DNA from: Saprospiraceae bacterium
GTDB lineage: Bacteria; Bacteroidota; Bacteroidia; Chitinophagales; Saprospiraceae
Reading direction: 5' to 3'
NCBI GenBank assembly: GCA_022448955.1
Contig: JAKVCU010000063.1
Coordinates: forward strand, 1 to 64,000
Length of the DNA stretch: 64,000 nt
Shown: piece by piece, positions 27,827-37,075 of the stretch
How the letters are laid out: every line of letters begins with the position of its first letter
How positions within the stretch are numbered: the first letter of the stretch is position 1
Notes under the pieces: generated by a model
The model's input: only the letters and a program-made list of their open reading frames with translations
The model's database searches: none
Told to the model about the DNA's origin: nothing
Position numbers and translations under genes: made by a program

Positions 27827-30217
27827 TTAACTTATGTCTACTAAGGTGACACCATCGCCCCCAAATTCTTGCGCAGGGTGAGAAATACTCATATCCACAT
27901 CATACTCGCGAAGTTTTTTCTTCACTACTTTTCGTAAAGTACCATTTCCTTTTCCGTGAATAATTCGAAGGTTACCCGCATTGGACATCAGTGCTTGGTC
28001 CATAAAATCTTCTATTACTTTCATGGCTTCCTCGAAGCGCATGCCTCTAATATCAATTCTGGACTCAAAAGTACTATTTTGACTTACCGTATCGGTACTA
28101 ATGCTCTTTGATCCTTGTCGATCCAGAGGCGCGTTGGCATGTTGCAAATCTCTAACTTTAATACTCATACGCATCTGTCCCATGAGGACAATGGCTTTGT
28201 TTTTATCAATAGTTTCCACCAAACCTGCAGCGCCACCGCTTTTCATTTTTACATAATCGCCCACTTGTATGGGCCCTTTCTTTAATTCTACAGGATCGGG
28301 TTTATAGTAGATTTCTTCAGTTAATTCTTGAACTTCTTCAACCAGTTTTTCTCTTTCAACTTTGATTTCTATAGCTTTTTGCTTGGCCTCTTTTAGTTTT
28401 TGGTTTTCTTTAAGTTCTTTAATGAGACGCTCAAACTCTCGATTATCCTTAGCAACTTGCTGTAAGGCAGACTGTTTGGCATCGAGTTTAATTTTTTTGC
28501 GCTTAAACTCCAAATCACGATGCATTTGCTCGTAATTTTTAATGAGTTTTTCGAGGCTTTGTTCTCTATTCTTAACTTCCTCCAAACGTTCCTCTAATTC
28601 TTGTTTTTCTCTTTGCAAATCGACCAGCAGTTGATCTACTGCTTTTTCATTTTTGCCAGTTCTATGTTGTGCGTATTTAATGACACGTTTTTGCAAACCA
28701 CTTTTTTGTGCAATTTCAAAAGCGTAAGAACTGCCCGGTCGACCAACTCTAAACTCATAAGTTGGAGAGAGGGTTTCTTTATCAAAGCGCATAGAACCAT
28801 TGACAATGCCTCGATTTTTAAAGGCGTAAATTTTTAAGTTGGAATAGTGGGTTGTGATCACACCAAATACCTTTTTGAAATTTAATTCCTTCAAAATGGA
28901 TTCTGCAATAGCACCACCAATCTTTGGATCGGTACCAGAACCAAACTCATCGATAAGAATTAGGGTTTCATCATCTGCTTTTTCAATAAAGATCCTAGCA
29001 TTTTTCAATCTAGAGCTGTAGGTACTCAGATCATCTTCTAATGATTGTTGATCACCAATATCTGCAAAAATTCTCTTGAAGACGCCCATTTGTGATTCTG
29101 GGTCAACTGGTACTAACATTCCGGCTTGGAACATTAGTTGAATTAAGCCTACTGATTTCATCGTAATTGACTTCCCTCCAGCGTTGGGCCCACTCAATAC
29201 TACGATTCTATTTTTATGCAATAGACTAAGATCAAAAGGGATAGTTTCTTTACTGATCGCTTGATTTTTCAGCAGAAGTAGTGGATGATAGCCTTCTAGT
29301 ATACCAAAATGTGGATGGTCGACCATTTTCGGCATATTCGCTTTCATCTTCATAGCTACTCTGGCTTTCGCCTGAATAATATCAAAACGAATGAGAAGTA
29401 GTTGATAACTTTTTAAAGCAGGAATATAAGGTCTAAGTAAAGTACTTAGTTCTTTGAGCAAACGATAGATCTCTCTTTTTTCCTCTTGATGTAAATCGAA
29501 GATATCATTATTTAATTCAATAACACCTTCGGGCTCAATGAAGGAAGTTTTACCGGTGGCAGATTCATCGTGGATGATACCTCTGATCTTTCTTTTATGT
29601 TCTGCAGGTACACTTAATACTCTCCTTCCGTTTCTGAAACTCTCTACATTATCAGTCAGCCAACCATTCTTTTTATAATGCTGGATAAGGCCACGAAATT
29701 TCTTTTCTACCTCTTTCTCTTTGCTGATGATTGCACGGCGAATTTTTAATAATTCTGGCGAAGCGTCTGCTTTGATATTTCCTTCCTCATCGATCACTTT
29801 ACTAATGGCTTTAATAAGGTCTTCATCAAAGGCCACATTTTGTATGATTCGATATAAGGTAGGATAAGATTCTTTTCTTTCTGGGGTGAAAAATCGGAAG
29901 ATGTTCTGGATAAAGATCATGACAATATTGATCTTCACCAAACCTTCTTCAGGAAGGACATAATCTTCGATTTCCAACATTCGCAAATCAGATGAGAGAT
30001 CAAAATAAGCAGCTATTGGAAATGGATTATTGTATTCAAAAGTCAGTGTATACTCATACACCTCCTTTAGTTTTCTTTTTATCTTCTTAAGTTCAGTTTC
30101 TACTTTTATAGAGTGAATTGCCTCTTTACCTAATTCTCCTAGGCATTCTTTTTCTAGCAATTCAAGTACCTTGTCAAACTCTAGCTTCGCGTACAAATCT
30201 TTCGGTTCGAGTTGCAT
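27827..30217 (-). CDS. mutS2: MutS2-type ATPase/endonuclease with Smr domain
   Basis: 796 aa from the ATG at 30217 (MQLEPKDLYAKLEFDKVLELL, the usual MutS2 start). An open extension to 30280 is not expected to be used. It has clamp/lever helices (about 1-320), then the ABC ATPase (VVLSGPNAGGKSITMKS Walker A; TLILIDEFGSGTDPKIG Walker B; ITTHYSNLK), a long charged coiled coil (about 490-640), a KOW-like part (GDYVKMKSGGAAGLVE) and a C-terminal Smr domain (IDIRGMRFEEAM, IIHGKGNGTLRK). There is no mismatch-recognition domain I. MutS2 proteins limit recombination and rescue collided ribosomes in other bacteria; which applies here is not visible. Confidence 0.92.
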   Translation of the reverse strand: MQLEPKDLYAKLEFDKVLELLEKECLGELGKEAIHSIKVETELKKIKRKLKEVYEYTLTFEYNNPFPIAAYFDLSSDLRMLEIEDYVLPEEGLVKINIVMIFIQNIFRFFTPERKESYPTLYRIIQNVAFDEDLIKAISKVIDEEGNIKADASPELLKIRRAIISKEKEVEKKFRGLIQHYKKNGWLTDNVESFRNGRRVLSVPAEHKRKIRGIIHDESATGKTSFIEPEGVIELNNDIFDLHQEEKREIYRLLKELSTLLRPYIPALKSYQLLLIRFDIIQAKARVAMKMKANMPKMVDHPHFGILEGYHPLLLLKNQAISKETIPFDLSLLHKNRIVVLSGPNAGGKSITMKSVGLIQLMFQAGMLVPVDPESQMGVFKRIFADIGDQQSLEDDLSTYSSRLKNARIFIEKADDETLILIDEFGSGTDPKIGGAIAESILKELNFKKVFGVITTHYSNLKIYAFKNRGIVNGSMRFDKETLSPTYEFRVGRPGSSYAFEIAQKSGLQKRVIKYAQHRTGKNEKAVDQLLVDLQREKQELEERLEEVKNREQSLEKLIKNYEQMHRDLEFKRKKIKLDAKQSALQQVAKDNREFERLIKELKENQKLKEAKQKAIEIKVEREKLVEEVQELTEEIYYKPDPVELKKGPIQVGDYVKMKSGGAAGLVETIDKNKAIVLMGQMRMSIKVRDLQHANAPLDRQGSKSISTDTVSQNSTFESRIDIRGMRFEEAMKVIEDFMDQALMSNAGNLRIIHGKGNGTLRKVVKKKLREYDVDMSISHPAQEFGGDGVTLVDIS

Positions 30218-30559
30218 CTTTATCTTTTGTTCACGCTGTAAAATAATGGGAAATATCCCACAATTATCATAATTCTGCAAAAATACAGAAAATCAAGTGT
30301 CGAGTATAGTAACAAATCGAATAAAGAAGAGTTCCAAATAGATTAATTTATTACCTTGCAATCTTTGTTTAGCCCACCCAAGTTTAGTTAATGGTTGTTG
30401 GTTAATCGTTATTAGTTGCGATATGTATCGGAATCGTTTAACAGTAAGTAGTAAGTTAAAAATAAAGATTCCTTTAACCATTAACTATTCACCAAAAAGC
30501 ATTAACTCCCGAAAGTTTTCGAGGCAACCAAAAACAATTAACCATTAACAAATATCACT
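30218..30559. other. 342-bp gap upstream of aroC with inverted and direct repeats
   Basis: Divergent promoter region of mutS2 and aroC. TAGTTAATGGTT (30385-30396) pairs perfectly with AACCATTAACTA (30476-30487). TTAACCATTAAC occurs a second time at 30538-30549, just before aroC. There is no gene, and no good TAnnTTTG element was found for either direction. Confidence 0.5.
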
Positions 30560-31645
30560 GTGGCAGGAAATTCATTTGGACAAGTATTTAGAATTACGAC
30601 ATTTGGAGAATCACATGGCAAGGCAGTTGGTGTAATCTTGGACGGCTGTCCAGCCGGATTGCCTATCGATGAAGAGCGCATTCAACTAGAAATGGACCGT
30701 CGCAGGCCCGGTCAATCAAAGATTGTGACTCAAAGAAAAGAAAGCGATACTATACAGATATTATCAGGAGTGTTTGAAGGGAAAGCAACTGGAACGCCTA
30801 TTATGATGGTTGTTTTTAATGCAGATGCTCGTTCAAAAGACTATGGACATATTGCAGATAAGTTTCGTCCCTCGCATGCGGATTTCACCTATCACGCCAA
30901 GTATGGTGTACGAGATTATAGAGGAGGCGGAAGATCATCTGCTCGTGAGACGGCTGCAAGAGTAGCTGCAGGCGCTATTGCACAGCAATTCTTAGAACAC
31001 GAAGGGATTCATATTCAAGCTTATGTTTCGCAAGTAGGCAAATTGAAAATAAATGAAGCCTATCACGAATTGGATTTAACGAAAGTGGAAGAAACCGCTG
31101 TTCGCTGCCCAGACTTAGAGATGGCAGCGCAGATGATTGACCACATTAAAGAAGTGCGTAAAGACGGAGATACCATTGGCGGAGTCGTTAATTGTTTAAT
31201 CACGGGCACGCCTGCTGGTATTGGAGAACCCGCATTTGATAAGCTGCATGCAGATTTAGCGAAAGCGATGTTAAGCATCAATGCCTGTAAAGGTTTTGAA
31301 TATGGATCGGGCTTTGATGGGGTAGAAATGAGAGGATCAGCACATAATGATATTTTCTACACGGAGGATGATCAAGTCAAAACAAAAACGAACTACTCAG
31401 GTGGCATACAAGGAGGCATTTCTAATGGAATGGATATCTATTTCCGAGTTGCTTTCAAGCCTGTGGCAACTATAGTACCTTCCCAGACTTCTGTAAATGA
31501 GGCGGGGGAACAGGTAGAAGTTGTTGGAAAAGGCCGACATGATCCTTGTGTAGTACCTCGTGCCGTTCCTATCGTTGAAGCCATGTCTGCATTGGTCTTA
31601 GCAGATCATATTTTGCGACAGCGTACGGTAAAAAATAGAGAATAA
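30560..31645 (+). CDS. aroC: chorismate synthase
   Basis: 361 aa, the usual length; the start is GTG. It makes chorismate from 5-enolpyruvylshikimate-3-phosphate with reduced FMN, the last shared step toward aromatic amino acids. Signature parts: [58 protein letters not shown], the [13 protein letters not shown] region and [18 protein letters not shown]. No other aro gene is adjacent. The upstream repeats at 30385-30549 may belong to its control. Confidence 0.97.
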   Translation: MAGNSFGQVFRITTFGESHGKAVGVILDGCPAGLPIDEERIQLEMDRRRPGQSKIVTQRKESDTIQILSGVFEGKATGTPIMMVVFNADARSKDYGHIADKFRPSHADFTYHAKYGVRDYRGGGRSSARETAARVAAGAIAQQFLEHEGIHIQAYVSQVGKLKINEAYHELDLTKVEETAVRCPDLEMAAQMIDHIKEVRKDGDTIGGVVNCLITGTPAGIGEPAFDKLHADLAKAMLSINACKGFEYGSGFDGVEMRGSAHNDIFYTEDDQVKTKTNYSGGIQGGISNGMDIYFRVAFKPVATIVPSQTSVNEAGEQVEVVGKGRHDPCVVPRAVPIVEAMSALVLADHILRQRTVKNRE

Positions 31646-31755
31646 ATCGAATAATAAATTGGCAAGTTTAAGCATGAGGATATTGGAAAAAAGTTTTGAT
31701 TAAACCATCTTAACAAATCCTTGTTTACAACAATAGTTGTTTAAAACAAGAAAAG

Positions 31756-32634
31756 ATGAAGAAATTTAGAACGATAAAACAAATCCTTCCCGCTTTTAAG
31801 ATCAATATGGGAGGCATCTATATCGATCAAGCCTTACCACAACATGGACTCAATCAAATTGATCCTTTTTTATTGGTACATCATTTAAAACAGACTTACA
31901 CTGTTGCTAAGATGCAAGAGAAGGTGGGAGTGCCTCCGCATCCACATCGTGGATTTGCGCCTGTTACTTTCGTCTTTGAAGGTGGTGTACACCATAGAGA
32001 TTCTCTTAACAATGATAGTGTTATTTATGAAGGAGGTACCCAATGGATGCATGCAGGCAGTGGTGTCATACACAGTGAACGACCGGCCAAGGAGGTAGCT
32101 GAAAATGCCGGAACATGGGAATTAATCCAATTTTGGGTAAATGTACCAGCCGATTACAAAATGACTGTACCAAAATATTGGCCATTAACAAAGGAGGATA
32201 CCCCCGTGGTCACTTCTGAAGATGGTTTAATAAAAGTTGGTGTGGTATGTGGTGAGCTAAATGGTGTTCATGGAAAAATAGAATCCTACTCCCCTATCCA
32301 AGCACTTCGATTAGAGATGAAAGCAGGTGGTAAAATGCGTATTCCTATTCCTTCTCATTACAATTCATTTATGTATCAGTTAGATGGTGCTTTAAGCATC
32401 AATGGTAAAATGGATACGAAGGCAAAGGACATGACTTATTTTAATATGGATGGGGACTTTATTGAAATAGAAGCGCTGGAAGATACTAAAACCATGTTAT
32501 TATCCGGCGAGCCGATCAATGAGCCACTCGTTACACATGGGCCATTTGTAATGAACGAACATCAAGAAATAGTGGATGCAATTAAGGATTTCCAACTAGG
32601 TAAAATGGGAGACTTAAGAGAGATGTTCCATTAA
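31756..32634 (+). CDS. pirin family protein
   Basis: 292 aa, double cupin. The N-terminal cupin carries the metal ligands in PPHPHRGFAPVTFVFEGG (two His), VHHRD and SGVIHSE. The C-terminal cupin (about 170-280) lacks a metal set, as is normal for pirins. It starts ILPAFKINMGGIYIDQALP rather than the quercetinase-type start. Pirins are iron-containing cytosolic proteins of redox sensing or quercetin dioxygenase activity; no specific role can be assigned. It is the first of a run of plus-strand genes (pirin, CDGSH, marR, FKBP), each with its own spacer. CDGSH and marR next door suggest a loose redox theme. Confidence 0.88.
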   Translation: MKKFRTIKQILPAFKINMGGIYIDQALPQHGLNQIDPFLLVHHLKQTYTVAKMQEKVGVPPHPHRGFAPVTFVFEGGVHHRDSLNNDSVIYEGGTQWMHAGSGVIHSERPAKEVAENAGTWELIQFWVNVPADYKMTVPKYWPLTKEDTPVVTSEDGLIKVGVVCGELNGVHGKIESYSPIQALRLEMKAGGKMRIPIPSHYNSFMYQLDGALSINGKMDTKAKDMTYFNMDGDFIEIEALEDTKTMLLSGEPINEPLVTHGPFVMNEHQEIVDAIKDFQLGKMGDLREMFH

Positions 32635-32699
32635 GCAAGAAGTATGAAAAAGCTTCTTGTATACCCTTTTGCTTTTGTCATTTTTAAAAATAGCTAGAT

Positions 32700-32939
32700 A
32701 TGAATCAGCCTAAAATTGCTGGAAAACAACCTATGCCTGTTGAGTTAGAAGCAGGCAAAACCTACGCTTGGTGTTCTTGTGGGCATTCAGGCAGTCAACC
32801 TTTCTGCGACGGTTCGCATAAGGGAACTGGGTTTACACCTACTGTGGTAAGAGCAGAAGAGACCAAAACAGCTTATATGTGTACTTGCAAGCAAACTGGA
32901 AATCCAGGATTTTGCGATGGTTCGCATAAAGGATTGTAA
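32700..32939 (+). CDS. double CDGSH iron-sulfur domain protein
   Basis: 79 aa with two CDGSH motifs in tandem: CSCGHSGSQPFCDGSH and CTCKQTGNPGFCDGSH. Each carries three Cys and one His for a 2Fe-2S cluster, so one polypeptide should hold two clusters in the arrangement that mitoNEET reaches by dimerisation. It is cytosolic, with no signal. Likely an electron or cluster carrier; the partner is unknown. It is followed by its own terminator. Confidence 0.9.
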   Translation: MNQPKIAGKQPMPVELEAGKTYAWCSCGHSGSQPFCDGSHKGTGFTPTVVRAEETKTAYMCTCKQTGNPGFCDGSHKGL

Positions 32940-32947
32940 AAAAATGC

Positions 32948-32972
32948 CTAGAGGTGCTCATAGCATCTCTAG
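32948..32972 (+). terminator. terminator of the CDGSH gene
   Basis: CTAGAGGTGCT / AGCATCTCTAG, 11-bp stem with one G-T wobble and a 3-nt loop, then ATTTCTTT, 9 bp after the stop codon. Confidence 0.7.
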
Positions 32973-33008
32973 ATTTCTTTAGTATGAAGTGAAAATAAGA
33001 TCTAGATT

Positions 33009-33455
33009 ATGCAAGAAAGACAGCTAAAAACACATGCAAAAGCTTATTTCAAGTTATTAGAAACCGCCAATTGGATAGATCAACAAGTAAAATCTTGCCT
33101 TCATCAATTTGATATTACCCACCCTCAATATAATGTGCTTCGGATCTTGAGAGGGAGCATACCAATGCCCCTTTCTTCTACTGATATTAAGGATCGTATG
33201 ATTGTCATTAGTCCTGATATGACTCGACTTCTAGATCGGTTAATCAAAAAAGAATTAATAGATAAAAGAATTTGCCCAGACAACAGGAGAAAAGTGGAAG
33301 TGATAATCTCCGAGAAAGGGATAGAACTGCTTGAAGATATTCAACCGATCATCATGGAAAAGGTACAATATTTTTATCATGACCAAATTAGTGAGCTCGA
33401 AGCACAGCAACTTTACGACATACTTCAAAAAATTAGAATCAGTAAAAGAGAATAG
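33009..33455 (+). CDS. MarR family transcriptional regulator
   Basis: 148 aa. It has the MarR winged-helix layout: dimer helix at the N-terminus, then DITHPQYNVLRILRGS, the recognition helix in LSSTDIKDRMIVISPDMTRLLDRL, and the wing KKELIDKRICPDNRRKVEVIISEKG. It binds DNA as a dimer and probably responds to a small aromatic or oxidant. Its target is not shown; the gene is not divergent from a neighbour, so its position does not reveal the regulon. The pirin and CDGSH genes upstream are candidates. Confidence 0.85.
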   Translation: MQERQLKTHAKAYFKLLETANWIDQQVKSCLHQFDITHPQYNVLRILRGSIPMPLSSTDIKDRMIVISPDMTRLLDRLIKKELIDKRICPDNRRKVEVIISEKGIELLEDIQPIIMEKVQYFYHDQISELEAQQLYDILQKIRISKRE

Positions 33456-33511
33456 ATTTCAAAAAATAGTAGAATTCAGCTATTTTTGGGGCCTCAAAAA
33501 AATTATAAATA

Positions 33512-33958
33512 ATGAATAAGATTCTATTATTTTTTGTAGCTACTAGTCTTCTATTTTTGTCTTGCAGTAAAGATGATAGTCAAGCTGAAATTGACAGAAA
33601 TACGATTCTTTCTTACATCGATGCAAATGATATTGATGCGGTAGAACACCCTTCAGGCTTGTACTATGTAATTGAAAATCAAGGCAGTGGAGGAAGCCCT
33701 ACATTATCTGACTCTGTTAAAGTTCAATATACAGGTTTCATTACAGAGGGCCTCATTTTTGACCAAACGCCAGAAGGTGAAACTAGGAGCTTTTTATTGG
33801 ATGACTTAATCCCTGGTTGGGAAATTGGTATTCCACTAGTAGAAAAAGGTGGAGAGATTAAATTGATCCTACCTTCAGCTTTGGCTTATGGAAGTCAAGG
33901 ACAATTGGCCAACCGAGTATTAATCTTTGATATCGTATTAGAAGATTTCGGATTCTAA
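33512..33958 (+). CDS. small FKBP-type peptidyl-prolyl isomerase lipoprotein
   Basis: 148 aa. The lipoprotein signal ends LLFLSCSKDD (Cys18). A single FKBP domain follows: GLYYVIENQGSGGSPTLSD, VQYTGFITEGLIFDQTP, LDDLIPGWEIGIPLVEKGGEIKL (split in the family as the core active-site strand) and LPSALAYGSQG. It should isomerise proline bonds in the periplasm. Second FKBP lipoprotein in the window; this one lacks the extra N-terminal domain. It ends in a strong shared terminator. Confidence 0.88.
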   Translation: MNKILLFFVATSLLFLSCSKDDSQAEIDRNTILSYIDANDIDAVEHPSGLYYVIENQGSGGSPTLSDSVKVQYTGFITEGLIFDQTPEGETRSFLLDDLIPGWEIGIPLVEKGGEIKLILPSALAYGSQGQLANRVLIFDIVLEDFGF

Positions 33959-33963
33959 AAAAA

Positions 33964-33989
33964 AGGCAGCTTAGATAACTAAGCTGCCT
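33964..33989. terminator. bidirectional terminator between FKBP and DUF3467 genes
   Basis: AGGCAGCTTAG / CTAAGCTGCCT, perfect 11-bp stem with a 4-nt loop, A run before and T run after: a two-way intrinsic terminator between convergent genes. Confidence 0.95.
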
Positions 33990-33993
33990 TTTT

Positions 33994-34308
33994 TTATGCC
34001 TGCGCCTTTGGCGTATTAAAGTTCATTGGTGGAAATGGAGGAGCATTGTGATCATCAATGGGACCGTGCTGCGCTTCATATTTCGCTACATTATCACGTA
34101 GTGCCTTTAATAAGCGTTTTGCATGAATAGGCGCTAGAATGACTCTTGACTTTACCTTTGCCTTGGGCATATTAGGCATCATGCGTACAAAATCTAGCAC
34201 AAATTCGGATGGGGAGTGGGAAATGATTGCCAAGTTGGCGTATGTTCCTTCTGACAATTCCTCTGGCATCTCGATATTTAGTTTATGCTGCTTTGGTTTC
34301 TCTGCCAT
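33994..34308 (-). CDS. DUF3467 protein
   Basis: 104 aa, whole-length match to the DUF3467 pattern: LNIEMPEELSEGTYANLAII, HSPSEFVLDFVRMMPNMPKAKVK (first half) and RVILAPIHAKRLLKALRDNVAKYE. It is cytosolic with no signal; function unknown in the literature I know. It starts 2 nt after the topA stop, so it is translated from the topA message. That context hints at a nucleic-acid or chromosome-related role, which is inference only. Confidence 0.85.
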   Translation of the reverse strand: MAEKPKQHKLNIEMPEELSEGTYANLAIISHSPSEFVLDFVRMMPNMPKAKVKSRVILAPIHAKRLLKALRDNVAKYEAQHGPIDDHNAPPFPPMNFNTPKAQA

Positions 34309-34310
34309 AA

Positions 34311-36881
34311 CTATTTCTTTGTTTTTTTGGTGGTGGTCTTCTTCTTCGCTGCTGCTTTTTTCTTTTTTGCGAAAGCATCAGGAATTTCCAACTCAATCAA
34401 TTTTTTAACATCCTCTAAAGTATAATCTTTAGCCTCCTCAGAAGTAACTCTTGTTCCATCGTTTTTCTTCGGAATCTTTACATTTTTCTTTTTAAACTTG
34501 ATATATGGCCCCCAACGACCGTTTTCGACAGTAATTTTTTCGTCGGGCCATTGATGAATGTATCGATTGGCTTCTTTTTGCACCTTCGCTTCGATCAGTT
34601 CATGCATCTGTTCCAACTCGATTGTTTCTGGATCAAATCTTCTTGGAATATTAACAAATAGATTATTCCATTTCAAAAACGGTCCGAAACGACCCTTTCC
34701 TTTTTGAATGGGTAAGCCTTTATAAGTACCTACAGGAGCTTCTGCTTTTTCCTTCTCATTAATCAGCTCTTTGGCTCTTTCCATGCTGATTTTTAACGGA
34801 TCTTCTGTTCTTGGAATAGAGACAAACTTCTTCTCGCCATATTTGATATATGGACCATAACGACCAGCACCGACAGAAATTTCTTCATTCATATAATTAC
34901 CTAAAACTCTAGGTAATTCAAATAATTTTAGCGCTTCTTCTGCTGTGATGGTTTCGATAGATTGACCAGGGCGAAGATTAGCATATTTTGGCTTTTCACC
35001 TTCTTCTAATTCTTCTTGAGTACCAATTTGAGCAACTGGGCCATTACGAGTAATTCTAGTAAGTAAGGTGCGGCCAGTTTCAGGATCTTTACCCAAAATA
35101 CGTTCGCCAGTAGCACGTTCTGCATTTTCTAGTGTATCTTCAACCGTTGCATGGAAAGGACCATAAAACTCATTGAGCATTTTTGTCCATTCTTGTCCAC
35201 CAGTTGCAATCCTATCAAACTTCTTCTCGATTCCGGCTGTGAAGTTATAATCCATGATTTTATCAAAATGCTCATCAAGGAAATCACTCACGGTAATACC
35301 TAAATCGGAAGGGAAAAGTCTATTTTTCACTGTACCTGTTACTTCACTATCTTGTTTTTTAGAAATTTGGCCACTAGCTAAATTCAAGACTGTATACTTA
35401 CGTTCAACACCTTCTCTTGATTCTTTTGTCACATAGCCTCTACCCTCCTCCATAATTTTACTAATGGTTGGTGCATAAGTAGACGGCCGGCCGATGCCCA
35501 ATTCTTCCAATTTTTTTACGAGTGCAGCCTCTGTAAATCGAGCAGGCGGTCGGGTAAACCGTTCTGTCGCACTCATGTTATTCAACTGAAGAATTTGCCC
35601 TCTTTTTAGAGGTGGTAACATTCCTTTCGTTTCTTCCTCCTCATCGTCATCTTTCGACTCTAAGTAAACCTTTAAGAATCCATCAAACTTTAGCACTTCA
35701 CCAACGGCATTTAAAGTTGCATCTGGAACAGTAGAAACGCCAATTTTCACAGTGGTTTTCTCCAGAATAGCTTCCGCCATTTGGGAGGCAATCGTACGTT
35801 TCCAGATAAGTTCGTACAGACGTTGTTCATCTCGATTCGTGCTTACTTCATGACGATTGATATAAGTCGGTCGGATGGCTTCGTGAGCCTCCTGTGCATT
35901 GGAATTTTTGCTTTTGAATCTACGCGTCTGCAAATAATCTTTCCCGTAGTTCTTTTCTATTTCTTGTGCAATACTAGCTAGGGCTACTTCACTCAATGCG
36001 GTAGAATCTGTACGCATATAAGTGATACAACCAGCTTCATATAATCTTTGTGCGACAGACATGGTGCGCTTTACCGCAAATCCAAGTTTACGACTGGCTT
36101 CCTGTTGCAAAGTAGAGGTAGTAAAAGGCGCTGTTGGTCTTCTTTTTAGGGGCTTTACCTCAATACTATTAATCTGAAACTGAGCATTAATACATGCTTT
36201 TAAGAAAGCTTCAGCATCTTTCTCTGAATCGAAGCGAGTAGGTGATTCTGCTTTCAGTTTAACTATTCTGCCAGTTTCATTTTTAACATCAAAAAGAGCT
36301 ACCAGCTTAAAGAATGGAGTCGCTTTGAATGCATTGATTTGACGTTCCCTTTCTACTAATAGCTTTACGGCTACAGACTGTACTCTTCCAGCAGACAGTT
36401 TCCCTTTTACCTTTTTCCATAAGATACCTGACAATTCAAAACCTACCAATCGGTCAAGAATTCTTCTGGCTTGCTGTGCATTCACTAGATTAATATCGAC
36501 CAATCGAGGATTTTGAACTGCTTTTTGAACTGCTGGCTTCGTAATTTCACGAAAAACAATTCTTTTAGTAGAACTCGCATCAAGGCCCAATACTTCGCAT
36601 AAATGCCATGAGATGGCCTCTCCTTCACGGTCTTCATCCGTTGCGAGCCATACTTCATCTACTTTTTTCACCCATCCTTTTAGTTCTGAGACCACCTTCT
36701 TTTTCTCAGGTGACACTATATATTTTGGTTTGAAGTCATGTGCTACATCTACGGCATTATTACCCTTTTCTAAATCTCGAACGTGACCGAAACTAGACTT
36801 TACTGTAAAATCTTTACCGAGTATTTTTTCAATTGTCTTCGCTTTAGCTGGCGACTCTACAATCAGTAGATTCTTTGACAT
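34311..36881 (-). CDS. topA: DNA topoisomerase I
   Basis: 856 aa. The Toprim domain starts KNLLIVESPAKAKTIEKILG (catalytic Glu) with ATDEDREGEAI (Asp-Asp-Glu). The type IA core carries the active-site Tyr in AGCITYMRTDS. From about residue 590 to 830 there are several copies of the TopA C-terminal repeat (GRYGPYIKYGEKK, GRFGPFLKWNNLF, GRWGPYIKFKKKN) instead of the Cys4 zinc ribbons of E. coli TopA; no CxxC pairs are visible. The tail is a Lys/Thr/Ala-rich DNA-binding segment. It relaxes negative supercoils. It is followed by the coupled DUF3467 gene. Confidence 0.97.
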   Translation of the reverse strand: MSKNLLIVESPAKAKTIEKILGKDFTVKSSFGHVRDLEKGNNAVDVAHDFKPKYIVSPEKKKVVSELKGWVKKVDEVWLATDEDREGEAISWHLCEVLGLDASSTKRIVFREITKPAVQKAVQNPRLVDINLVNAQQARRILDRLVGFELSGILWKKVKGKLSAGRVQSVAVKLLVERERQINAFKATPFFKLVALFDVKNETGRIVKLKAESPTRFDSEKDAEAFLKACINAQFQINSIEVKPLKRRPTAPFTTSTLQQEASRKLGFAVKRTMSVAQRLYEAGCITYMRTDSTALSEVALASIAQEIEKNYGKDYLQTRRFKSKNSNAQEAHEAIRPTYINRHEVSTNRDEQRLYELIWKRTIASQMAEAILEKTTVKIGVSTVPDATLNAVGEVLKFDGFLKVYLESKDDDEEEETKGMLPPLKRGQILQLNNMSATERFTRPPARFTEAALVKKLEELGIGRPSTYAPTISKIMEEGRGYVTKESREGVERKYTVLNLASGQISKKQDSEVTGTVKNRLFPSDLGITVSDFLDEHFDKIMDYNFTAGIEKKFDRIATGGQEWTKMLNEFYGPFHATVEDTLENAERATGERILGKDPETGRTLLTRITRNGPVAQIGTQEELEEGEKPKYANLRPGQSIETITAEEALKLFELPRVLGNYMNEEISVGAGRYGPYIKYGEKKFVSIPRTEDPLKISMERAKELINEKEKAEAPVGTYKGLPIQKGKGRFGPFLKWNNLFVNIPRRFDPETIELEQMHELIEAKVQKEANRYIHQWPDEKITVENGRWGPYIKFKKKNVKIPKKNDGTRVTSEEAKDYTLEDVKKLIELEIPDAFAKKKKAAAKKKTTTKKTKK

Positions 36882-37075
36882 AAATTAAATCGTTTCTAAT
36901 CTAATAATAAAACAACGTCTTTGGGAATCAATTTCTTCACAAAAATGCACCAATTCCTTCTACACTTTTACAATCAAAGCACGTTTTTGTTTCTACATAA
37001 GAATGCAAATGTATAAATTTTACCATTTGTTTGCTTGCTCACTCTATAATTTGATACGCTAAAATGCCATTTTTG

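Noticed and set aside
30293-30481. 62-codon minus-strand frame upstream of mutS2
   Set aside because: Lies in the repeat-rich gap, Leu/Ile/Lys-rich from base composition, no recognisable start context.
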